Shown: positions 1-11,100 of the stretch, piece by piece
How the letters are laid out: every line of letters starts with the position of its first letter
Numbering within the stretch: position 1 is the first letter of the stretch
Assembly: GCA_037074765.1 (NCBI GenBank)
Contig: JBAMDO010000189.1
Span: 44,880 to 108,879 of the forward strand
Reading direction: 5' to 3'
Source of the DNA: Mansonella perstans
Lineage: Eukaryota; Nematoda; Chromadorea; Rhabditida; Onchocercidae
Length of the DNA: 64,000 bases
Notes under the pieces: model-generated
Databases searched by the model: none
What the model was told of the DNA's origin: nothing
The model's input: only the letters and a program-made list of their open reading frames with translations
Translations under genes and position numbers: made by a program

Positions 1-283
1 GCCATTTGACAATCACCATAATTGATGCCGGTTGTCGTAGAATTCCTGAAGTACAGATTTTATTTCTGTAAATTTATCGATTTTATTAGCACAACTCATT
101 TTAATACAATGAACTGATTCTTGAATAGAATAATTAATGAAGAATAAGTTGAAGCTGTATCTCACAAATGATCTTATTATTTATTTTGATAAACTTGAAG
201 AAGTTTCAAGTATTTATTCATTTGAAATTCTAATAATGCCACATTTATTTTGTTATATTCACTATATTTAGTAATTGTTGCAG
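1..283. other. Probable intron upstream of first visible snurportin exon
   Basis: I see no exon here that fits snurportin. The sequence ends in a good acceptor (TTGTTGCAG, AG at 282-283), so it is most simply the 3' part of an intron whose upstream exons lie outside the window. A short open stretch at about 4-70 does not resemble the expected family sequence. Confidence 0.5.
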
Positions 284-1592
284 GGTGTAACAAGTGCTTA
301 TTCGAAATCTGGTTATCTTATTACACAGTTTCATTCTTATCTTCCTGGCGGAAATCATCCTTCACGTGGTAAGTCGACATATAACATGCTACGTTTTATT
401 AGGTTCTGTCACTTAACTTGATCAAAAATAATTTTCGTCAACGCAGTGTTACTGCGAAAACTTAACTGAGTAGTTTATTCGAAATCTGGTTATCTTATTA
501 CGCAGTTTCATTCCTTATCTTCCTGGCGGAAATCATCCTTCTCGTGGTAAGTGGACATGTATAGAGAAACCGTGCTAGGTTTTATTAAGTTCTGTCACTT
601 AACTTGATCAAAAATAATTTTCATCAACATAACGTTACTGCGAAAATTTCCTAAGTAGTTCTATTGTTATGGAAATTTTTATAGGTACGTATACTCTTCT
701 CGATTGTATTTTTGATTCGAAATCGCCAACATTCTATTGCTTGGATATGATAGCATGGAATAGCCTCACTGTTGCTGATTCGGATTTTGATTGCCGACTG
801 TTCATGATGAACTCACGTATCGCGGAGAATGAAAATTTTAGAGAGATCTCAAAGCAAATACCTGTTAGTTTTAAACCAGCCTACTTTCATTTGAAATTTT
901 CTTTCCTTAATACTTGGAATCAATTTTTACCCTTTATATTTATGTATGAAATCGTATTGTATTTTGAGTTATCCATTGATTTGATTTCAAATGTATTTCA
1001 GTACCGTTTTATATGTCTTCCATATTGCCGTTGTGAACACAATTTTATGGAGGAAATGATGCATCGAGTTTTTGACTTCGAAATTGATGGTGTCCTTTTT
1101 TATCATGCTAGCGTTCATTACCGAAAAGGTCAAAGTCCACTCGGTTTGTTACTTTTCATTTATTTAATGAAATTGTAAGAATTTGTCATTTATTCAATTC
1201 AATACAATAATTGTCATGCTGCTCTAGATATGTGCTTTCCGAGAAAATGTATATCTATTCATTTTTAGTAGACTGTTTTTGATAAGCAACTAATTAAAAT
1301 GTCTGAGGAGATCCAATATTATTTTTATTTTTAACATTACAGAATTTAATTGATTTTGGATTAGATTTGTTGGAATTGGAAAAGTGAAGAAAAAATCTCA
1401 TTGAACTTAATTTCAGTAGGATGGCTAAAACCATGGATGATGACAGAAATTTTGTCAGTTCCGATACCAGCAAAGCTGATGAATGGAAATGAAATAATAG
1501 CGGGCAGTTCACAGAGATTCATCGAAACATATAACCAAAAGCACAACCATGTTAGTATGATTGGTAAAACTTCCGAAAGTGTTTCCAGTTAA
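284..1592 (+). CDS. SNUPN: Snurportin-1, C-terminal m3G-cap-binding part (5' end outside window)
   Basis: Snurportin-1 is the import adaptor that binds the trimethylguanosine cap of U snRNAs and carries spliceosomal snRNPs into the nucleus with importin beta. Exons: 284-368, 685-863, 1002-1143 and 1417-1592, stop TAA at 1590-1592; phases join cleanly. The 193 visible residues follow the cap-binding domain in order: TSAYSKSGY, LPGGN, LLDCIFD, FYCLDMIAW, FDFEIDGVLFYH and GWLKPWMMTEILSVPIP, each with a clear counterpart in human snurportin. The N-terminal importin-beta-binding region is missing because the gene starts before the window. A second, frameshifted copy of the first visible exon lies in the following intron (475-546). 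AATAAA follows the stop at 1613-1618. The intron at 864-1001 is a multiple of three and open, so unspliced reading looks like one ORF; family alignment favours splicing. Identification is strong; upstream structure is unknown. Confidence 0.88.
298..655 (+). repeat. Tandem duplication of a snurportin exon plus flanking intron (about 178 bp x2)
   Basis: Copy 1 (from 298) contains the end of exon 284-368, its donor and about 100 bases of intron. Copy 2 (from 475) repeats all of this with a few substitutions, including the donor GTAAGT at 547. Copy 2 has an extra C in the exon part (CATTCCTTATC against CATTCTTATC), which shifts the reading frame, and it lacks the proper acceptor and the first codons. 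It is therefore a pseudo-exon inside the intron. Offset is 177 bases before the insertion and 178 after it. Confidence 0.92.
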
Positions 1593-3530
1593 AGTTGACT
1601 TATTTGTTACTTAATAAAATTGTGTGATGCGATTTGATTTTATAAGTACAATTTAGTGGTTAAATTGAGTGGAATGAGTTAATATATTGAAGATAGATCG
1701 TGCATTTAAATATTTTCTGTTAGCCATTAATCAATATAACTTTTTAATTTAATTTAATTACATTTAATTTGGACATTTTATATTTATACATATCTGTGTA
1801 TTTCCGTTCTGTATTCATGTATTCTCCATGTTTCTTCACAAATATAATTACAAATAGTTACAAACGAATATTCTGTACATCTTTATTGTTTGCAACATAA
1901 CTTACATTTTGTCATTTTCATTTAAATAAAATATGAGTGCACAAAGAGATTATTAAAACGCTTCTTTAAAACTGGCTTTATTCATATTCGAAAATTCTGT
2001 ATTTCTCTTCCTATATATTTATATTCCACCCCATTAATTGTGCTTAACCATGTTTCCTAAGCTACACTTTCTTAAAAATAAAATATGGCATAAACTGCAA
2101 GAAAAGAAATTAGAATTTAATTAGAAGATTAGATGTGAAAATTATCATTATCACTGATCTGATCTGAGTTGGGAAAAAAGCTTGCAAGCCCTCCATGAGG
2201 TTATGAGCTATATTGGTGGTAGTGTTGTTTCTATGGCAGGATCTCCCATGCTAAATAGCTTCAACCGATAGGTTAGGATAAAGTATATCCACGGGTAGAA
2301 TGAGTCCGTTAGCTTTCGAGCAACTATCCTAGGAGAAGGACTTTTGCTGCAAACTCGGGTAAGAAGATGAAGCTCGATTAGCTCTAAAAGCTTTGTCCAT
2401 CTAGGGGAATCATACTGTAATTAAATTTCACATCCTGAGGTAACACCCACAAGATGTTGAACTGTAACTGAGCAGGATGAAACCAGAGAAAAGTCCGAAG
2501 ATGGAGGTCCGAAGCGATTTTGACCTGCAAATCGATCATCGGTATGAACTTTTGCAGGAAAGATTGGGACATCTCTGCGCATGCTGTACCTCACATTAAA
2601 AAATTCACTGCTTAGGCCTAATTCGTTTTGATGAAATTCACTGGCAATGGACAAATCTAAACGAGACTATTCTCGAGCGTCTTGCATATTTTGAATAGTT
2701 AATTTTTCGAATTAATATGCATGAAATGAATGTATTTACGAAGTAATGATTTGAAATCATTGAAAAAGTAAATTTGCAAGAAAAGTTAATTAATTTACAT
2801 TAAACTTATTTAATATCGCATTTCCAAAATATCAGTTATTGTTGAGGGGCGTTATTGAATCGTTTCTGTCTTCCTGCCATTATCAAATTTCATACAAACT
2901 TTTAGGATTGCATTTTTTCATCGGTGCATCTTTAACATTTCAAAAGGTGAAACTTCTATTATCAAAATGAAAATCGCACATGTCATGGATGTATTTTCTT
3001 TTATTGAATTTTGAAATTTGTTAAAGTTTTAAATTGAATTATTATTTGAAAGCAAAAATGTAATGTCTCAAAGGAAAAAAAGAAAACTCTCAAATTTATT
3101 ACAATTAATGGTTGATAAAAATTTTGAGAAAAAAATTATATTTTTAAAAACATAATAATTTATAATTAGCTACAGTGTGCGTTCTTTTTGATCTGAGATT
3201 ATTGGTCGGTATTTTGAATTGGTCATTCGACAATTAATGAATTGATTTTTTTCTCAATCTAATTTTCAAGAAATCATAAGAATACAGAAATATTCATGTT
3301 CAGTAATTTCCATGAATTCAAAATATGACAGCAAGGAAACTTTAAACTACAGTTGTTATTTGGAAAATGGAAAACATTTATGCTCCACACATCAAGGTAT
3401 GCTTGAACAACATCATTGTTATTGTTATTATTGTCGTTATCATTTCTGTCATCGTTTAATAATAAACTTTTTGAAAATTTCATCCAACTGAACAAAATAC
3501 CTAAAGCAACTTTTGTCTTAAAATCTTCAG
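1593..3530. other. Intergenic, mostly AT-rich
   Basis: No supported gene. The block at about 2160-2660 has a higher GC content than its surroundings and is treated separately as a possible retroelement relic. The stretch 3400-3450 is a short TTATTG-rich microsatellite. The 5' end of the following coiled-coil gene probably lies at 3350-3530, but no first exon could be fixed. ATG at 3366 followed by a GTATGC donor at 3396 is a candidate whose phase does not fit the next exon. Confidence 0.6.
2384..2654 (-). mobile_element. Possible degenerate BEL/Pao-like reverse transcriptase fragment
   Basis: On the minus strand two overlapping frames are open here. One contains the string LQVKIASDLHLRTFLWF, which resembles the reverse transcriptase stretch of BEL/Pao elements around the hQV...D...FLW pattern. 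No YxDD box, integrase, gag or terminal repeats were seen, and the two frames suggest frameshifts. Base composition is richer in GC than the flanks from about 2160 to 2660. This could instead be an unrelated gene relic; the call rests on one short motif. Confidence 0.33.
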
Positions 3531-5903
3531 CAGTAGTATTTGCTTGCATTCTAAAAGAATTACTAGCAGAAATTGGTATTTTTTTAAATGCATGTTATTA
3601 ATGAATTATGACGGCCAATTCCTGATAACTTCAAACCTTCGATAATTTAAAGTTTTAAAACTACATCCTTAAGAAATTATGATCTTACAGTTGTGCACTG
3701 ATAATTTCACAGCTTTGATTATTTCAAAGTTACATTTTTCAGTAGGCGAATTGGAAAGAGTAGTATCAGTACTGAAAGAAAAATTGGAAAATTTAGAAAA
3801 TTCGCGTTCTATTGCTCAACAAAAAAACAAAAGCTTAATTCAGCAATCGAGTCGGGTAGTTTATTTTTGATTTAAAAGCAAATTTAAAGAAAAAAAATTG
3901 CGAAATGCAAAACATTTCATTTGAACTGTAATCAATTTTAATTTTCAAGTTAATGGAGGAAATTAGACAGAAAACGATCATAGCGAAGGATTTAGTCCAT
4001 TTACAAGATGAAATTGCATTTGAAGCCGAAAAATGGTCACAATTATGGTTGAGTGAAAGTGGACAGGTAAGAAATTCGTATGCTTTTTTTTCTGGCAAAA
4101 AACGTGAGAAAAATTTTTTTTTAAAAAATTGAAATTTCATGACGAAGATTTGAAAAAAAAAGCGTGATAGTTTAAAAAACAGAAAAAGATTGAGATTGAC
4201 AAACAATTTTTTTCAAAAAATTAACAAATTTTTGTTAAATTAACAAAATGGTATTTTTTTCAAACGATTTATCATCATCACCCTGATTGAATGAGTATAT
4301 TGGGATCCTGGCCTTAATTGATTATGTAAGCCGCTGATATGAAATCCTTAATTGTCTAAATTGCTCGCAAAAATCGTATTTTTTTATGGAAAACACCAAT
4401 TTGCTAATTTGTAAAAATAATTGTGGATTGACTAGTTTGTTCATTTATAGAAATAATCTGATTTTTTTTTTTTTTTTTTTTTTTTTTTATAGTAAATTGA
4501 GCATCTAAAATATTGGGAGTCGACCTTAAATTCTATACTTTTATGATTTACTTATCATCTCAATCATTTCTGTGAAACTTTTTTCAATAATGTCTATTGA
4601 TAAATTCCCATAAAAATTTCAATTATTACGGAGATTTCGTTACAATCGAAATTTTAGCTTCTTCTTTCAGATTTACTCAAAACTGATTGATCTAAACAAT
4701 TTATTTTCCTCAATAAATACATTTTCTACGTTTTTCAGAAAATTCTCGCTGATAAACGATTATTAGAAAATGTCCAACAAGTGAAAGTAATTGAGAAACA
4801 AATTGAGTACACAAATCGTCTAATTAAGCATAAACGGAAAAGGATTAGTGGATGGCAGAATGGCAGCATTCAAAGAGTTTACAAGGTATTCTTTTGATTA
4901 ACTTGTCTTGCCATTTTTGGTAAGTTTAATCGTTGAAACATATTACTATACACTGCAATCTATTGATTTAGCTCATTTTTCAATAGCAATTTGTTAATTT
5001 GGCTCATTTTGCAGCAATAACTTGTGGATCTGGCTTATTTTACAATAACCTTTGTTCTTGTTGAAATATATGAAATAATTCGTGATAGATCGTTTTCTCT
5101 CCTATCACCACTTCATTTTTCTTTTATGGAGTAAAAAAAAGAATATCCTTGTTTTCAGCACATTTATTTCATGAATTGTCAATTTCTAACAAAAAAAAAA
5201 AAAAAAATCACACACACATATATCGGATAATAATTGAAATATTACCATAAATAGATTTATTATTTCAGGAAGATCAATTAAGAATGTTTGAACAAGAAAA
5301 TATAGATTTGGAAAAAAAAATGACTGAATGGTTGAAAGTAAATAAACGATTGCTGAGTATATTTGAAGTGATAAAAGATCGTGAAATGGAAATAATTTTT
5401 GCTACGGAACGTTGCAAGGAACGAAATGAACAAGCTCGGGTATTTGTAGTATTAGTAATTAATCAACCAATTATCTTACAGTAAAGTCGTGATCGATCTG
5501 TTGACCTATGATATTTATTAATATTGAACAATTTGGGAAATATTATTAGATAATTTGTTATTAGATGACTCGTTAATTGGTTTCATTGATTAATGCATTC
5601 GATTACTTGTTAATTAAGTTGCTAGATAACCTACTGGTCTTTTGATAATTAGTTTGGTGTGACAAAAGTAATCGAAATTTAAGAACTGAAAAGAAAAAAA
5701 GGAAAATTATTAAATTCAATGATAGAAAATATGTATATTAGTGAAGTTCTTGCAACTTAACTTGCTAAATTTCTATTATCAAATAAAAGAACGAGTTAAA
5801 TTTACAGGAAGAATGCTATAAAATGCAAGCACATATATTAACAATGTCCAAGACACTGGATGATCTAAGTCAATACAGTATCACTGATACATCGTCAAGT
5901 TGA
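3531..5903 (+). CDS. Uncharacterised coiled-coil protein (5' end unresolved)
   Basis: Exons with matching phases: 3743-3855, 3950-4066, 4739-4885, 5269-5439 and 5808-5903 (stop TGA 5901-5903). A short upstream exon, 3531-3575 or 3534-3575, splices in frame into the second and is plausible. About 230 residues are visible. They are rich in Glu, Lys, Gln and Leu, with heptad-like runs such as ELERVVSVLKEKLENLE and QVKVIEKQIEYTNRLIKHKR, so a long helical coiled coil is expected. There is no signal peptide or membrane segment in the visible part. The C-terminus is Ser/Thr rich (DTSSS). I do not recognise the family. The initiating exon was not found, so the protein may be longer. Confidence is good that this is a real spliced gene and low for any function. 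Confidence 0.7.
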
Positions 5904-7150
5904 ATTACAGTATATTATCAAGAGAATGATTTGAAGTGTAAATAATCGATTGATCGGACTTTTCATGAAAATTGAATTTTTACAATACATTTATTACTTG
6001 GAACTCATAATAATATTGTTGCTTATTTAAGAACATCCATTAAAAATTTTAATTTTTCCTCTAATTAAAATAAAAATAATTAACCTATAAATAAAAAAGC
6101 AAATTGAGATTTATCAAATGCAGTAAATTATTGTCTAACCAAAATAAAAAAAAAAGAGGAAAAACACGAAATTACAAAAAAAAATGGAAGTAGATAAGGA
6201 AGATTATAAATAATTAAGTAATAAAGTTCGACTTTAAGAACTAAAATTCGAAGGTTAAGCTGAAATAGGAAAGTGAATTTCAAGCAAAATTAAAATATGA
6301 ATGAATTTAAAATCAACAATTAAAAGTTTGAAAAATGGAGTGCCATTAAAAAAATCTGCATGTGTGAAAAATTGTCAGATTTATCAAAATTTTAGAGCTT
6401 ATTCAAATTTTATTGGAGAAATATTGCAATTCAAATTTTAATTATTTGCAGCAACAGAAAGGTACTGGTAACAATTACTTGGAAAAGTAACTGATAAAAG
6501 CGGACATCAAAAATCGCCGACGATTATTAATCAAAAGATTTAAAAATTAAGGAAAAAATAACTTTTTAAAAATTTATTAACTTAATTTTTAAAATACAAA
6601 ATGTTTAATTTCACATTAGATCAGCAACTACTCACAACTATCTACTTGATCTTTAATCTTTATATAATTTATTTCCATTTCTTTAACATTTTTGCATCGA
6701 CTATTTTTATATTGTGCAATTAATTAGCGATTGTTAAAAGAAAATTAATTATGCAAGAAGATAGTTACCGGTATTCATAAGTATCAATAATATTATAATT
6801 AGTGATATTTTACTTCCTTTCTTATTGTTTCTCTTTTTTTTTTACTTATCAATTGTTTATGATAGGCTGTTATTATCATTGATGTCATTGTCTTTTTATT
6901 TTTCTTCCAACTGATCATTAAAACTTAAAACTTTTTGCTCTTTTGAAAAAAACTTCATCTGCTCGGATTGAAAGAGTTCTTGTTTTCTTAGGATGGTTGC
7001 ACAAAGGCTAATGAACCCACCATGTCTGTGACATACTTTGCCTGATCTTTTGCCTATCTGGTATGGAGAGCATAACCACCGCTGACAATCTTAGCTATGT
7101 CTAATAAACAAATAAACGGAAGAAAATTAAGTAATTGACTGATTGCTAAC

Positions 7151-7372
7151 AAAATGAGAAAATAATAGTGATATTATGATAATCACAAAATGAGGAAAGT
7201 GATAGTGATATTATAATAATCACAAAATGAGGAAAGTGATAGTGATATTATAATAATCACAAAATGAGGAAAGTGATAGTGATATTATAATAATCACAAA
7301 ATGAGGAAAGTGATAGTGATATTATGATAATCGCAAAACGAGGAAAGTGATAGTGGTATTATGATAATCGCA
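7151..7372. repeat. 37-bp tandem repeat, about 6 copies
   Basis: The unit begins AAAATGAGGAAAGTGATAGT and continues with a TATTATAATAATCAC-like tail. Copies are contiguous with no spacers. The central copies are nearly identical and the outer copies diverge (GCGAAAACGAGG variants on the right). The total length of about 222 bases equals six periods. It lies outside any gene I can support. Confidence 0.93.
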
Positions 7373-7907
7373 ATAATAACAAATATTACAATAATAACAA
7401 CAGTACTTTTCATTCGCTGAAATTGTGTTATTGGAATGAAGCAAAATGCTTTTTCTTTTGCTCAAATTAAATTCATTGCTAATTATATTTTAGGAGTATG
7501 AAAATTATCGAAAGAATATTCATCTATAAAATTACATTTAAATTTTGAATTAATTTGATGAAAAATTTCCTAATTCACTCCTTAATTGCAACTAATAATA
7601 GTACCTTTTAATTAAAATGATAAATTGATTTCATTCGTAAAAAAATAAATAAAATTTTTATATTTACTTTTTCTCCAATTAATTCTAATAGCAAAAAAAC
7701 TAGTTAGTGTTACATGAGAAATATCACTTGTTAAATCGGAATCATTTTTTAATCAAATCGGAATTATTTTTCAAATCAAACCTCAAATATACTGTACTTC
7801 AGTTAATCGCTATGATTACTATTATTTCATTCATCCATTTACGTTTGAGATTGTTTTATTTCATTCCACGTACCACGTAACCCATTAACACTTCGTTGTT
7901 TTTACAG

Positions 7908-7967
7908 GAACACGGCGGTAAAAAACTGAAAGTGCATGAGATCGGTCACAATGGTAAGAGTTGGTAG
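7908..7967 (+). other. Orphan exon-like open stretch behind a strong splice acceptor
   Basis: The sequence TTTTTACAG (AG at 7906-7907) is followed by 19 codons reading EHGGKKLKVHEIGHNGKSW and a TAG at 7965-7967. GC content is clearly above the surroundings. A GTAAGA donor also occurs at 7954, so it could instead be a 46-base internal or 5' leader exon of DCAF17. No partner exon was found upstream. It may be a leader exon, a terminal exon of an unseen gene, or chance. Confidence 0.25.
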
Positions 7968-8003
7968 CCTGACGGTCGGAGTTTTGTGTAAAGTGGTCGG
8001 ATC

Positions 8004-8040
8004 CGAGAGACAGAGGGAGAGAGAGAGGGAGAGAGAGGTG
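8004..8040. repeat. GA-rich simple sequence upstream of DCAF17
   Basis: An imperfect (GA)n/(GGGAGA)n purine tract lies about 120 bases before the DCAF17 start codon. Such tracts are common near promoters, but no function can be read from the sequence. Confidence 0.85.
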
Positions 8041-8158
8041 AGGGAGATGTTGCGTTTAACTGAAATTTGCACTTATTAAGTAGAATTTGAAATTTGGAAA
8101 TTAAATAATTGCATAATTGAAGGAATATTGAGGACTGTCAAAAGTGAATTAAAAAACT

Positions 8159-11100
8159 ATGGGCACATCGTTGTTTTCAAATCGATTGCTAAGCCATTTA
8201 ATGAGTGCAGATTTGAGAAATACTAATCGACCGAACGATGATGATGGCTACAGTGAGGTAAATTTTTGTTTCTTCAATCATATTTTATTGAAATATCTGT
8301 TTATGCGTTAAATTAAAATTTGAAATTACTTGATTTTGGGTTTAATTTTTCTAATGGAAATTTAAATGGAATGAGTGAAGCTTTCCAAATTTTTTCTTTT
8401 CTTTTCCAATCATTTTGCTTTTTAGGTGACAATTCTTGTTTTCCTTCTTTTGAATAATATTACTAAGCTGTGCACACTGATAATATTATTAAAGCTATCC
8501 GATCGACTATTGTCATGTTTGAGTGTTGAAAATAAGAAGAATCCTGCAGAATTATTGAAACAACCGTCAGTAGCACGATTAATCGTTCGACGTGAATTAG
8601 GATTTCAGCGTACTCAGTGCGTTTTTGGTAGAAATGTTTTACGTTCACTCATTATGTCGGTATGTTTTATATTGTTTTTTCTTTCGAATTTATTGATAAT
8701 GATAGCGATTTAATATGATTATGTTTGGTAAATTTAGTTAAGCATATTGATTGTAGAATAAAGTATTTTACATAGGATATGGTTGTTTTCGAGAGAAGCT
8801 GATAATTTTTATGGTTATAATCGTAAAGTATCTTAAGTGATGATCTTAAAGTACCATGCTTTTTTAAGCCATATACTTTCGGTCCATTTAATCGATTTCT
8901 AGCTGACTTAATTTTATTTTGGTTTTAATTTTATTTTCAGAATAATCGAAGATATGTCGTACGTGAGAGGCACGATACAAAGGGTTTTCTTAATGTCGAC
9001 GGGTAAGTTCTGTGCTTGAGCAGTATTTTAGAAAAAAGAAAAATTTAGAAAAAAAAAGTACAGAAAAAAAAAATTAAAAATTTAAGAAGGAAACTATATC
9101 AGAGAATTGATGAGACATAAGTGTGATTTGATTCTGAATAGACTTCCAGTATTAAAGGAGCAGCGCAATTGAGGAAAAGAAACCATTTTTTTCTGCTAAT
9201 AAAATAGGACTTTTTAATGCAATCTTCATTAAATATAGGGGTTTAATGGTTGCACATAAAGCGCGCAAAATTTACAATATTGATATTTTGGAGCCACTAT
9301 GCCGACTTGATATGCTAGATGAAACGGAGAGGATTCTATCTACACTTTGGGTTGAACTTGTCGTTGATTTGCAGGTTTTCATTTATATTATGCAGTATTA
9401 GTCATCAGTAACTTTTATTTTTCGAGCGATATGTTTGGATTAATCTGGATTGACTTGATTGGTCAGTCTTCAAAGTATGATAAATAGCTTTCGAGATTTT
9501 TTTAAACTTTCTGAATTTTAATAAATTTAAAAATTGTTATATTTTAAGAAGAATATTAATCAAGAAATATTAAGAAGTTTTCGAAATATTTTAAGAAAAA
9601 AAGTATTTGGAAAATATTTAAATTAATTTAAAAAATTGAAAAAATATTTTAAGAAGTTTCCGAATTTTACTTCCTTCCAAAATTCTAATTTCGACCTTCT
9701 TTAATTAATATTTATTTGATAAAACTAATACTTAACAGCTGTTTTATACCTCAATTAATGCGAATTTATTTGTGTTTCACTTGAACGCAATAAATTAACT
9801 AATTATACGGGGTACAACCCAGTTTTGAGCAATTTCTCACTGATTGAATCCGAATTCAGTGCAGTTAGTTTTTCCGTGGTAACATTTTCTATGAGTACAC
9901 TATATTTTTTATATTTAGGTAAAAAATGAAGGAATTTAAAATTGTGATCATATAGTGACAGATTGTAGCATGTTTCGTAGTTATTATTAAGTGCACAAAA
10001 TACGCAGTACCACTTTTATAATGTCTATTCCTTAAACTATTATAGGAGGGTACATCTAGCTGTTCACCGTTCTGGGTACTAATTTTAACACAAAATCGTT
10101 TGCTGTGCATTGATCCTCTACGACAGTCAGTGGAGACTGAATTTCTATTGCCATCATATTGCTGTAAATTCAGGTTTGTCTCTTGTCTATCTTTTATCTA
10201 GAGAAATTATTTTTTTATGCTGGTTAAACTCTTGCATGAACGTACACGACGGGAGTATATGTCTTAAATAAATGATTTAAATTTATAAAACATGCATTCC
10301 ATGCTTTTACAGCTACATATAGTATACAGACAGACAGATACACATAAATTCATGCATCATTATCTAAATATAAATATACCTTTTTGCTTGGATCCTGATT
10401 TCCCTCAAATGCAGAGTTGTGCAGATCTGTAGATCCTTTGGATTGCATATATTGCCATTTATAGTACTTTTTTGGAAACAATTCATTCGCATCTTATATT
10501 TCTTTCAAATTACTGGGAGGAATGCTGAGACAATACTAAGCGCGTCAAGTGATGGAAATAAGAAAGAGCTTAAAGTCATTATTCATTTTAATCTACAAAT
10601 ATAAATTTTACAGCTGTCTAGCACCAAATGAACTTGGCCGAACATTTTGCTTATTTGGACATATGTTGTCGCAGGTATCTGATCCATTTACTACTGTGAA
10701 GCTATGAAAGCTTGAGATTTATGCTATAAAATGAGCTATTTAATGTGGCTTACTGATTCAGAATGGTCTAAGAGGCAGCAGTACTAGTGGAACAGATTGT
10801 GTTATCGGTGTCTTTGATGTTTATCCACTGAAATTTAAAGGCATCTTTCGCATTACTAAAGAGGTTTTTTTTTGCTCATCAGAAAATTAAAGCTCTTGTA
10901 ATTACTTTAGCCATTAATATTCCTTTTCTGTAATAGTACTACGATCGACTGAATTATAAGTGAGATAAGAAGCTGTCACTGTGAATTCATTTTGCAAATT
11001 TAATATTTCGCTGTCTTAAATCTCACTTCTCTGATTTGGTACTTGTATCGAATTTTTTTACTTTCGCTTCATTATTCGCAATAAGTTACATTTGGTTCAA

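Larger units (their letters stand above)
5904..8158. other. Intergenic with a 37-bp satellite, an orphan exon-like ORF and a GA tract
   Basis: The stretch is mostly AT-rich non-coding sequence. At about 6965-7110 it becomes less AT-rich; on the minus strand this reads as an interrupted protein-like stretch (pieces such as AKIVSGGYALHTR and YVTDMVGSLAFVQPS around a stop), but I cannot assign it. The satellite, the orphan exon and the purine tract are listed separately. The DCAF17 promoter should lie near the right end. Confidence 0.5.

Noticed and set aside
669..1178. Single uninterrupted 169-codon gene
   Set aside because: The frame is open only because the intron at 864-1001 is a multiple of three without stops. 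Snurportin similarity resumes exactly at spliced exon borders.
6965..7110. Possible small nuclear or spliced-leader RNA gene
   Set aside because: The less AT-rich block was compared from memory with U1, U2, U4, U5, U6 and filarial spliced-leader sequences. No diagnostic segment was found.
7151..7372. CRISPR-like direct repeats
   Set aside because: The 37-base units are directly adjacent with no unique spacers, and the context is eukaryotic intergenic DNA. It is a minisatellite.
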